Shown here piece after piece: positions 32,498 to 40,059 of a DNA stretch of 43,071 nt; the first letter of the stretch is position 1, and the number at the start of each line of letters is the position of its first letter. The position numbers and the translations under genes were made by a program. Location: positions 1 to 43,071 of the forward strand of contig JARLHD010000249.1 of the NCBI GenBank assembly GCA_031292435.1, given 5' to 3'. The notes under the pieces are model-generated. The model ran no database searches. It saw only the letters and a list, made by a program, of their open reading frames with translations, and was not told the origin of the DNA. This stretch comes from Ignavibacteriaceae bacterium. Its GTDB lineage: Bacteria > Bacteroidota > Ignavibacteria > Ignavibacteriales > Ignavibacteriaceae.

Positions 32498-33340
32498 ATG
32501 GAAAATATAAATTTGAAGCCGTCCTCAAATGATGACCCGGGTGATGTAATTATTCCCGAAATATTTGAAGATAAGATTACACATTCTGTAATTAATAATT
32601 TCTTTGTTGAAGTAACTTCTCTTACAATTTTTACTCTGCGCTTTTTCAAAGAACTTTTCAAACCACCCTATGAATTTAATGAACTGATGAAGCAATCATT
32701 TCTAATCGGTTACAGATCACTTCCATTAGTAGCTATAACCGGTTTTATAATCGGACTAGTTCTGACTATTCAATCAAGACCAACGTTAGCAAAATTTGGG
32801 GCGGAATCATGGCTTCCTGCAATGGTAGCGGTATCAATAATACGTGAAATAGTTCCGGTAATTACCGCATTAATATTTGCAGGAAAGGTTGGATCAGGAA
32901 TAGGTGCTGAAATCGCATCGCTGAATGTGACCGAACAAATTGATGCAATGCAGGTATCCTGCACTAATCCTTTTAAATATCTTGTCGTTACCAGGGTCCT
33001 TTCTGCAACATTTATGCTTCCAGTATTAGTTGTCTTTGCTGATATTATTGGATTATTGGGATCATTTGTCGGAGTTAATATAAAAGGAAATGTAAGTCCT
33101 TATTTATTCTTTTCCCAGATATTTCAAACTCTCGAGTTTATAGATATGTTCCCTGCTTTTATTAAAACATTTTTCTTTGGTTTTGCAATTGGAATAATAG
33201 GATGTTACAAAGGATATACTTCATTTAAGGGAACAGAGGGTGTTGGAAAGGCAGCTAATTCCTCCGTTGTATTTGGATCTCTAATGGTTTTTATAATTGA
33301 TATGATAGCCGTTCAAATAACCAGTTTCTTTCAAAATTAA
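32498..33340 (+). CDS. mlaE: MlaE-type phospholipid ABC transporter permease
   Basis: A 280-residue inner-membrane permease of the MlaE family (PF02405), the membrane subunit of MCE transporters that shuttle lipids between inner and outer membranes. Family segments are SLPLVAITGFIIGLVLTIQS, VSIIREIVPVITALIFAGKVGSGIGAE, EQIDAMQVSCTNPFKYLVVTR and IGIIGCYKGYTSFKGTEGVGKA. A longer hydrophilic N-terminus (about 60 residues) precedes the first helix. mlaF follows after 8 nt and mlaD after that, giving the core three-gene module. Confidence 0.94.
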   Translation: MENINLKPSSNDDPGDVIIPEIFEDKITHSVINNFFVEVTSLTIFTLRFFKELFKPPYEFNELMKQSFLIGYRSLPLVAITGFIIGLVLTIQSRPTLAKFGAESWLPAMVAVSIIREIVPVITALIFAGKVGSGIGAEIASLNVTEQIDAMQVSCTNPFKYLVVTRVLSATFMLPVLVVFADIIGLLGSFVGVNIKGNVSPYLFFSQIFQTLEFIDMFPAFIKTFFFGFAIGIIGCYKGYTSFKGTEGVGKAANSSVVFGSLMVFIIDMIAVQITSFFQN

Positions 33341-33348
33341 ATAATATA

Positions 33349-34128
33349 ATGACACCCAGCTCAACATCCGCAATAATCGAAACCGATCTAAGACCAGATA
33401 ACCTGATTGTAATTAAGATGGCTCATATAAAGAAATCGTTTGGCGGAAATAAAGTGCTAGAAGATATTAATTTACTACTGAATAAAGGTGAGAATCTTGT
33501 CATACTTGGTAAATCGGGAACAGGTAAATCAGTACTCATAAAATGTATTGCAGGATTAGATGTTCCTGACTCCGGTCAGCTTGATATTCTTGGAAAGGAT
33601 ATTTCTAAACTCAATGAAAAGGAGTTAACGGGAATACACAAGAAAATAGGATTTCTTTTTCAAAGCGGAGCATTGTATGATTCTATGACAGTTAGGGAAA
33701 ATCTTGAATTCCCATTAAAAAGACAACAAGATTCAATATCAAAAGAAAAATTAGAGTCAATGGTAAAAGAAGCTTTACTAGATGTTGGACTTATTGAAAC
33801 AATTGATTTATCCCCTTCAGAACTTTCCGGCGGAATGCGAAAAAGGTTAGGTTTAGCACGGACGCTGATTTTAAGGCCTGAGATCATGCTTTATGATGAA
33901 CCTACAACCGGTCTGGATCCAATTACATCAAAAGAGATAAGTAATTTAATCCTGACGGTACAAAAAAAATACAATACTTCTTCCATCATAATTACCCATG
34001 ATATTAATTGCACAAGACTGACAGCAGACAGAATTATAGTAATAAAAGATGGTATATGTGCCGCTGAAGGTACCTATTCCGATCTTAAGAATTCGGAAGA
34101 TGAATGGATAAAATCTTTTTTTGAATAA
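33349..34128 (+). CDS. mlaF: MlaF-type ABC transporter ATPase
   Basis: A 259-residue ATP-binding subunit. Walker A is GKSGTGKS (54-61), the signature is LSGGMRKRLGLAR, and Walker B is EIMLYDEPTTGLDP. GKSGTGKSVLIKCIAGL and FLFQSGALYDSMTVRENLEFPL are typical of MlaF. It powers the MlaE permease at the cytoplasmic face. ATG 33349 directly follows mlaE; the first 20 or so residues are not conserved, so a start nearer MAHIKKSF (33418) is possible. Confidence 0.94.
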   Translation: MTPSSTSAIIETDLRPDNLIVIKMAHIKKSFGGNKVLEDINLLLNKGENLVILGKSGTGKSVLIKCIAGLDVPDSGQLDILGKDISKLNEKELTGIHKKIGFLFQSGALYDSMTVRENLEFPLKRQQDSISKEKLESMVKEALLDVGLIETIDLSPSELSGGMRKRLGLARTLILRPEIMLYDEPTTGLDPITSKEISNLILTVQKKYNTSSIIITHDINCTRLTADRIIVIKDGICAAEGTYSDLKNSEDEWIKSFFE

Positions 34129-34158
34129 TAGAATAGGCAAATTATAAGAGCGGAACAT

Positions 34159-34896
34159 ATGAAAAAGAGCATTAGTAATAAAATCAAACTTGGAATATTT
34201 ATATCCCTTGGAGTTTTAGTTTTTATTTTTGGAATATACTTTGTCGGTGAAAGACAACAGTTATTCAGAGGAACATTTCGAATCAGTGGAATCTTCAGGG
34301 ATGTTGCCGGACTTCAGGTTGGAAGTAATGTACGATTCTCGGGGATAGACGTAGGTACTGTAAATAATATAAGCATAGTCAGTGATACATCTGTCAGAGT
34401 GGACGTCTTAATTGAAGAAAGCACAAGAATATTTATTAAAAAGGACGCTTTAGCAAGTATTGGTTCGGAAGGACTTATGGGAAATAAAATTTTGATTATT
34501 AACCCCGGAACAGGGGGGAAAAGAGAAATAGAAAACAATGATATTGTCGGGACAGTTCAACCTATTAATATGGACGATATAATGTTGTCATTAAAAAAGA
34601 CAATAGATAATTCATCAAATATAACTTCTAATTTGTCTTCAATTACGGGTAACATACAGTCAGGAAAAGGAACAATAGGGAGATTATTAATGGATCATTC
34701 GTTAGCGCAGAACTTTGATTCTTCCATAGTTAATCTAAAACAAGGCTTATTTGGATTAAAGAACCTTATGGATGACACAAAAATAAGTTTTGCTAATAAT
34801 TTTGATTCGACCTTTGTTAATTTGAAAGAAGGGTCGGAAGGGTTCAAGCTACTTATGAAGAAAGCGAAAAGCAGCTGGCTGTTATGGGGGTTTTAA
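34159..34896 (+). CDS. mlaD: MlaD-type MCE-domain lipid-binding protein
   Basis: A 245-residue periplasmic protein anchored by one N-terminal helix (GIFISLGVLVFIFGIYFVG), followed by an MCE domain. It shows GIFRDVAGLQVGSNVRFSGIDVGTV and KDALASIGSEGLMGNKILIINPG. The C-terminal part is helical with repeated DSS-VNL-G phrases. MlaD forms a hexameric lipid channel with MlaEF. No mlaB or mlaC gene is adjacent; this short three-gene form is common in Bacteroidota. It is the last gene of the unit. Confidence 0.92.
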   Translation: MKKSISNKIKLGIFISLGVLVFIFGIYFVGERQQLFRGTFRISGIFRDVAGLQVGSNVRFSGIDVGTVNNISIVSDTSVRVDVLIEESTRIFIKKDALASIGSEGLMGNKILIINPGTGGKREIENNDIVGTVQPINMDDIMLSLKKTIDNSSNITSNLSSITGNIQSGKGTIGRLLMDHSLAQNFDSSIVNLKQGLFGLKNLMDDTKISFANNFDSTFVNLKEGSEGFKLLMKKAKSSWLLWGF

Positions 34897-34910
34897 CATG
34901 ACAAAGGATG

Positions 34911-34942
34911 TAGTTCCTTTTTCATCCCTTTGTCCGATATAC
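34911..34942 (+). promoter_or_regulatory. Shared 32-bp element, copy 8 (OmpA/TSP3 gene)
   Basis: It has TAGTTCC, the core TTTTCATCC, then GTCCGATATA. It starts 14 nt after the mlaD stop and ends 118 nt before the next start. Confidence 0.83.
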
Positions 34943-35060
34943 TCCCATATAACTTTTGAGTAATTTGTTAACAGTTAATTAACGAATACTTAATTATCAT
35001 AAAACTTTCTTTAATTAAAAAATAAGCGCAACTAATTTATTATCAAAAAAGGAACCTAAA

Positions 35061-36470
35061 ATGAAACTATATACATTGTTACTATTGATTCTAATGGGCT
35101 TTGGTCAGTTTAATATGGCCCAGGAGACAATACATCCTTCATTACTAAATACAATGTCAAACGTATTCGGAGTTACAGTTGAAGGGGGAGCAACATTTGG
35201 AATGACAGATTATACCAAAAGCAAAATAGATTATAATATTAAGGGGTCACTCGAATATTATCTTCCATCTTCTGCCAAAGGCAATATTGGATTTGATATT
35301 TTCGGACAAACAGGATTTATTGCCGGGAGAGGTGCTCCAGCGATTATACCAGCTAACTTGACAGACCGTTTCGAAACAAAATTGGATCTTCTGGGAGGAG
35401 GTATTTTTTATACTATCTCAATAGGTGACATCATTTATCCACGTGTGGATTTTGGTATTTCGAATATCTGGTTCACAGCGAAAGATGGAAATGGTAATAT
35501 ACTGCCATTTAATTCAACCGGCTCATATTCAAGATATATGTTGGCTTTTAATGGGGATATAGGTGCCAGGTTTATGCTTACCAAAAACATGAGCATTGAT
35601 TTAACCGGAGGTATAATTGAAGGTAAAAAAGATTATCTGGATAATGTAAAAGCTGGCAATAGTAATGATATGTTGTACACTGCTAATTTAGGTATTTCTT
35701 ATTATTTCGGCAGGCTAAAAGATTCGGATGGTGATGGAGTTCCCGATTCCAGGGATATGTGCCCAAATACTCCATTAGGAGTTAAAGTTGATGAGTTTGG
35801 ATGTCCACTTGATTCAGACGGTGATGGTATTCCTGATTATCTAGATAAATGTCCAAATACACCAACAGGAGTTAAGGTAGATGCAGAAGGTTGTCCTCTT
35901 GATGCAGACGGCGATGGAGTTCCCGATTATCTAGACAAATGTCCAAATACACCTACCGGAGTTAAAGTAGATGCAGCAGGCTGTCCTCTTGATTCAGACG
36001 GAGACGGTGTTCCGGATTATTTAGACAAATGCCCAAATACTCCATTAGGTGTTCAGGTAGATGCAGATGGATGCCCTATAAAGAAAACAGTTATAATAGT
36101 ACAGCCTAAAGAAATAGAATCAGTTGTACTTAACGGAGATGCTAATTTTGAATTTAATAAATCAGTTTTACTTCCTAATGCATATCCTGTTCTTGACAGT
36201 CTTGTAAGTACTATGGAAAAACATCATGAATACAGATGGGAAATCGGCGGATATACAGATGGAATCGGTTCAGTTAATTATAATATAAAACTTTCACAAA
36301 GAAGAGCTCAGGCAGTTGTTGACTATCTGGTTAGTAAAGGGATTAAAAGCAGCAAATTGAAAGTAGTAGGATATGGTAAAGCAAATCCAATAGCTACTAA
36401 CGATACTCCCGAAGGCAGATCAATGAATAGAAGAGTTGAGATAAAAGTGATCTCTAAAAATAATCAATAG
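35061..36470 (+). CDS. OmpA-family outer-membrane protein with TSP type-3 repeats
   Basis: A 469-residue exported protein: signal peptide (LYTLLLLILMGFGQFNMAQ), an N-terminal beta-barrel-like region to about residue 218, four thrombospondin type-3 calcium-binding repeats (DSDGDGVPD, CPNTP-GVKVD-GCP) from about 220 to 345, and a C-terminal OmpA peptidoglycan-binding domain (GYTDGIGSVNYNIKLSQRRAQ, GYGKANPIATNDTPEGRSMNRRVEI). It tethers the outer membrane to peptidoglycan, probably with calcium rigidifying the linker. The repeats are nearly identical at DNA level. A strong terminator follows. Confidence 0.95.
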   Translation: MKLYTLLLLILMGFGQFNMAQETIHPSLLNTMSNVFGVTVEGGATFGMTDYTKSKIDYNIKGSLEYYLPSSAKGNIGFDIFGQTGFIAGRGAPAIIPANLTDRFETKLDLLGGGIFYTISIGDIIYPRVDFGISNIWFTAKDGNGNILPFNSTGSYSRYMLAFNGDIGARFMLTKNMSIDLTGGIIEGKKDYLDNVKAGNSNDMLYTANLGISYYFGRLKDSDGDGVPDSRDMCPNTPLGVKVDEFGCPLDSDGDGIPDYLDKCPNTPTGVKVDAEGCPLDADGDGVPDYLDKCPNTPTGVKVDAAGCPLDSDGDGVPDYLDKCPNTPLGVQVDADGCPIKKTVIIVQPKEIESVVLNGDANFEFNKSVLLPNAYPVLDSLVSTMEKHHEYRWEIGGYTDGIGSVNYNIKLSQRRAQAVVDYLVSKGIKSSKLKVVGYGKANPIATNDTPEGRSMNRRVEIKVISKNNQ

Positions 36471-36501
36471 ATGTTATTTTAACTTAATACCTACTCTTTA
36501 C

Positions 36502-36528
36502 AGAAGCGGCTTTATCGCCGCTTCTTTT
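36502..36528 (+). terminator. Rho-independent terminator after the OmpA-family gene
   Basis: AGAAGCGGC (36502-36510) pairs perfectly with GCCGCTTCT (36517-36525) around a 6-nt loop, followed by TTT. It lies 31 nt past the stop codon. Confidence 0.88.
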
Positions 36529-36578
36529 AATTAATCCCGGTTAGGAATAAAACGAAATCAACATTCACCCAAAAGAAT

Positions 36579-36610
36579 TAGTTCCTTTTTCATCCCTTTG
36601 AGCGATTGAA
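36579..36610 (+). promoter_or_regulatory. Shared 32-bp element, copy 9 (response regulator 2)
   Basis: It has TAGTTCC, the core TTTTCATCC, then GCGATTGAA. It ends 52 nt before ATG 36663. Confidence 0.83.
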
Positions 36611-36662
36611 ATTACATCTTACATTGAAGTAATTTAATAACAGTCATTATTAAGATTTGAAT

Positions 36663-37352
36663 ATGAAAAAAATCAGATTGCTACTTATTGAGGATAACCG
36701 ACTTCTCCGAGACGGTATTTTTTCAATTCTAAAAACTCATAAAGATATTGTTATTATTGCTGCATCAGGAGATGGCAAGAACTCACTCTCAAAGATCCAA
36801 GAATTAAAACCAAATGTGGTCCTTTTAGATTTGGGATTACGAAGTCAGAACAGTTTACACGTAGTCGAAATAGTAAAAAAAGAATTTCCCCAGGCAAAAA
36901 TAATTGTTATGGATCTTGCACCTGTTCAAGCTGATATTCTTCAGTATGTAAAAGCAGGAGCAAATGGATTTATTCTAAAGGATGCATCGCTGAATGATTT
37001 TCTTATCACAATTCGGTCAGTATCGGAGGGGTCGACTGTTCTTCCACCTTTATTAGTTGATTCTCTTTTTTCCCAGATCGTTGATCATGCAGTAAGGGAG
37101 GGCAAGCCAAGGTTAAAAGAGGCTATATTGATGACAAAGCGGGAGAGGGAGGTTATCCAACTTCTTGGTAATGGAATGAGCAATAAAGAAATTGGCCAAA
37201 AAATCAAGATATCGACCTACACTGTAAAGAGTCATATCCATAATATTATGGAAAAACTTGCATTGCATACCCGTCTGGAAATAGCGAACTATTCTTATAC
37301 TGATCAAGCTCTTAAAACAATTACCAAAAGTATTTCCATGGTAAATGATTAG
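36663..37352 (+). CDS. NarL/FixJ-type response regulator (paralogue 2)
   Basis: A 229-residue close paralogue of the regulator at 10277-10969: both share LLIEDN/LIIEDN-RLLRDGI, VVLLDLGLR-QNS and GFILKDAS. The receiver has its phosphoacceptor Asp in LLDLGL and again Asp where Thr/Ser is usual (IIVMDL). The LuxR-type HTH is MTKREREVIQLLGNGMSNKEIGQKI...STYTVKSHIHNIMEKL. The frame extends to a TTG at 36657, but ATG 36663 aligns with the paralogue's start. Because it carries the shared element, it may be a target, and possibly a feedback member, of the regulon. Confidence 0.92.
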   Translation: MKKIRLLLIEDNRLLRDGIFSILKTHKDIVIIAASGDGKNSLSKIQELKPNVVLLDLGLRSQNSLHVVEIVKKEFPQAKIIVMDLAPVQADILQYVKAGANGFILKDASLNDFLITIRSVSEGSTVLPPLLVDSLFSQIVDHAVREGKPRLKEAILMTKREREVIQLLGNGMSNKEIGQKIKISTYTVKSHIHNIMEKLALHTRLEIANYSYTDQALKTITKSISMVND

Positions 37353-37409
37353 TCAAAACCAGCCGATATAAGTGGTTCAATCCGGCTAATATTTCTAAAT
37401 CTTTAGAAT

Positions 37410-37441
37410 TAATCCCTTTTTCATCCTTATGAGGTATATCT
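37410..37441 (+). promoter_or_regulatory. Shared 32-bp element, copy 10 (radical SAM gene)
   Basis: It has TAATCCC, the core TTTTCATCC, and a diverged 3' end (GGTATATCT). It ends 116 nt before the radical SAM start. It is the weakest copy outside the core. Confidence 0.68.
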
Positions 37442-37557
37442 ATTAGAATATCTTTTCTATAGTTTGTTGGAATATAAAGTTGGACAGTAAAACTATTCCA
37501 AATTCCAGATTCGATTTGTGGTTTTAAGATGATTATAACGATGAGAAAGGTGTCGAA

Positions 37558-39105
37558 ATGAAATGCAAACGTCAAGTTGGAATAATAGATCTTGTTTCAA
37601 AGAAACCAAACAAGAAATTATTTGCACGAATAATGAACGCAAATTTTGCGAGTATTATGCCTCAAATAGTGGGAGTTTGGTGTGAAGAGGCGGGGCATGA
37701 AGTTACATATATTTGTTATACAGGTAAAGAAAACCTTGTAGAGGAACTTCCTCAAAATGCTGATATAATATTTATTTGTGCATTTACAGAGGCGGCATTA
37801 ACAGCATACGCATTAAGCAACCTTTTGCGGTCACGAGGGGCTATAACAGTTTTAGGAGGACCTCATGCACGGTGCTACCCACAAGATGCTGTTAAATATT
37901 TTGATTACGTGGTCGGATTTACAGATAAAAGTATCATACATGAAATTTTAGAGGATTGTTCGCCTCACAGACCGACAGGTTATCATCTGTCCACTCAAAG
38001 GCAGCCATTACAGCTTCCGGGGGTAAGGGAACGATGGAAATTTATTGAGCCTACTCTTAAGAAAGCTCCTTTAATAAAAATGGTTCCAATGCTTGGCAGT
38101 TTAGGCTGTCCATATACCTGTCCTTTCTGTATCGATTCAACAGTGGCATATCAACCTCTTGACTTTGAAGTTTTGAAGGAAGATTTAACGTTTCTTCTTA
38201 CAAAATATAAACGCCCTTTAGTGGGTTGGCACGATCCTAATTTTGGAGTCCGGTTTGATGAATATATGGATGCAATTGAGGAGGCTATCCCTGAAAACAG
38301 TATTGATTTCATTGCAGAGAGCAGCCTATCCTTACTATCAGAACCACATATGAAACGACTGAAAAGAAATGGATTCGGGGCACTTCTGCCGGGAATAGAA
38401 TCGTGGTTTGATCTTGGTAATAAATCAAAAACAGGGAGCAATACGGGAATTGATAAAGTTAATCTTGTTGCGGAACAGGTAAATATGATACTAAGATATG
38501 TTCCATATGTTCAAACAAATTTTGTTCTTGGACTTGACTCAGACGAAGGTGAGGAACCATTTGAGCTAACAAAAAAATTCGTTGATCTAACTCCAGGTGC
38601 ATTCCCAGGATATTCATTATTGACATCTTTCGGACAAGCTGCACCCCTCAATTTGGAATATCAAGAACTTAACCGTGTAATTCCATTTCCATTTCATTTT
38701 TTAGATAATAATCATTCAATGAATATTAAGCCGAAGAATTATTCATGGCCGGAATTTTATTCACATGTAATTAGCCTTGGTGAACACACATTTTCATGGG
38801 GAGCAATATTAAGAAGATTAATAGCAACAAATGCCTTTATACCCCGCTGGATGAATGTAGTAAGGGCGATATCCGAAGAAGGTTTTGGCAGGATTGCATA
38901 TAACAAAAGAATCTTAAAGAATCTAAATTCTGATATTCAATTCAGGCGATACTTTGAGCAAGAAACTAAAGAACTTCCACCATTTTATTTAGATATGATT
39001 AGAAATGATCTGGGTCCATTGTGGGATGCACTTCCTGATGGGGCAATATTCCATGATCAGAACGCATATATAAAAGAGACAATGGCGAACCGTATAGCGG
39101 TATAA
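37558..39105 (+). CDS. B12-binding radical SAM protein
   Basis: A 515-residue enzyme with an N-terminal cobalamin-binding-like Rossmann domain (about 20-140: IVGVWCEEAGHEVTYICYTG, ADIIFICAFTEAALTAYAL, VLGGPHARCYPQDA) and a radical SAM domain with the 4Fe-4S motif CPYTCPFC (Cys184, Cys188, Cys191). The DxHxxG motif of base-off cobalamin binding is absent, as in many relatives. Such enzymes methylate or rearrange unactivated carbons; the substrate is unknown. It carries shared-element copy 10. The cyclopropane synthase gene is 1 kb away but on the other strand. Confidence 0.88.
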   Translation: MKCKRQVGIIDLVSKKPNKKLFARIMNANFASIMPQIVGVWCEEAGHEVTYICYTGKENLVEELPQNADIIFICAFTEAALTAYALSNLLRSRGAITVLGGPHARCYPQDAVKYFDYVVGFTDKSIIHEILEDCSPHRPTGYHLSTQRQPLQLPGVRERWKFIEPTLKKAPLIKMVPMLGSLGCPYTCPFCIDSTVAYQPLDFEVLKEDLTFLLTKYKRPLVGWHDPNFGVRFDEYMDAIEEAIPENSIDFIAESSLSLLSEPHMKRLKRNGFGALLPGIESWFDLGNKSKTGSNTGIDKVNLVAEQVNMILRYVPYVQTNFVLGLDSDEGEEPFELTKKFVDLTPGAFPGYSLLTSFGQAAPLNLEYQELNRVIPFPFHFLDNNHSMNIKPKNYSWPEFYSHVISLGEHTFSWGAILRRLIATNAFIPRWMNVVRAISEEGFGRIAYNKRILKNLNSDIQFRRYFEQETKELPPFYLDMIRNDLGPLWDALPDGAIFHDQNAYIKETMANRIAV

Positions 39106-39122
39106 ATTTGATAAGTATTTAT

Positions 39123-39238
39123 TTGAGTAATATACTCAAGAATAGAAACCGAGATCTGATTTCAAGCGCATCGTTTGTACGGGAATCGGATCTGGATGTC
39201 AGGGTGGGATCATTGCCTGAATGGGCAATGATCCACCT
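39123..39238. terminator. Structured region between convergent genes
   Basis: Three inverted repeats follow each other: TTGAGT/ACTCAA (39123-39139), AGATCTGATTTC/GAATCGGATCT (39152-39193, with U-G pairs and a bulge), and GGATCATTGCC/GGCAATGATCC (39207-39234, perfect 11 bp). The last probably serves as a bidirectional terminator, although T runs are poor. Confidence 0.55.
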
Positions 39239-39267
39239 GCAACTTTTGTAAAGAAGTACCTTATTAG

Positions 39268-39939
39268 TTAAAAATCTTCTTTAACTATTGAGCTGCTTTT
39301 AACTCCTAAATTACCGAGGATTAATTCAATTGCATCCATCATTGGGGGAGGACCACAAAGGTAGAATATATTATTAAAATCATCAACTTTAGATTTAAGA
39401 AAATCTTCTGTTATAGTACCATAGCCATAGCCATCGACTTTTTCATTAGATAAAATATTTATAAAATTCCTGCCCAGTATTTTTTCAAATTCCTCTTTAC
39501 GGATTATATCGGCTTTAGTTTTATTAGCAAAGATAAGTCTGTTACTGCCTAATTCATTCCCGGACTTAAGGTTTCGAAGTATAGCAATAAAGGGGGTTAC
39601 CCCTGCCCCACCGGCGATGAAAGTACCTTCACCTTTATAAGAGATTGCTCCCCAAGGTTCGCTTATAATAAGTTCATCACCAGATTTAAGTTGCGCAATT
39701 TGTTTAGTAACGCCATTATGATCGGTATAAATTTTAATTGTGAACTCAAGATGATCCCAGGAATTCAAAGCCGTGAAGGTAAACGGACGTTTTTCGTTTA
39801 CAAAATCAGGCTTATTGATCGAAACATCTGCTGCCTGGCCAGGTGTAAAACTGAACCCAGCAGGTTTTTCAAACTTTAAGGATTTTACATCATGAGTAAC
39901 ATATTCTGTACTGATAATTTTAACTTTATATTCGTTCAT
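39268..39939 (-). CDS. FNR-type FAD/NAD(P)H oxidoreductase
   Basis: A 223-residue flavin reductase of the ferredoxin-NADP reductase fold without an iron-sulfur domain. The FAD site is RPFTFTALNS (in place of RxYS), the pyridine nucleotide site is GTFIAGGAGVTPFIAILR, and the C-terminal signature is FYLCGPPPMMDAI. It passes electrons from NAD(P)H through FAD to an unidentified carrier. It lies 120 nt downstream of cfa on the same strand and might be co-expressed with it; the gap makes this uncertain. Confidence 0.9.
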   Translation of the reverse strand: MNEYKVKIISTEYVTHDVKSLKFEKPAGFSFTPGQAADVSINKPDFVNEKRPFTFTALNSWDHLEFTIKIYTDHNGVTKQIAQLKSGDELIISEPWGAISYKGEGTFIAGGAGVTPFIAILRNLKSGNELGSNRLIFANKTKADIIRKEEFEKILGRNFINILSNEKVDGYGYGTITEDFLKSKVDDFNNIFYLCGPPPMMDAIELILGNLGVKSSSIVKEDF

Positions 39940-40059
39940 AATGCACCTAATTATTTAATAAAAATGTTGATATCGCATATAAATTAAATTAAACAGATTA
40001 TAACTAAATATTTAACAATAGCTTATAGCTAGTGAGAAAAATCACCAAGATGGAGATAT

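Noticed and set aside
35700..36090. Near-identical tandem DNA repeats
   Set aside because: They encode the thrombospondin type-3 repeats of the OmpA-family protein.
10998..37441. The shared 32-bp element as a mobile repeat (MITE/REP) or CRISPR-like repeat
   Set aside because: Copies are single, always in gene orientation, never inside genes apart from one stop codon, lack terminal inverted repeats and are spaced by whole operons.
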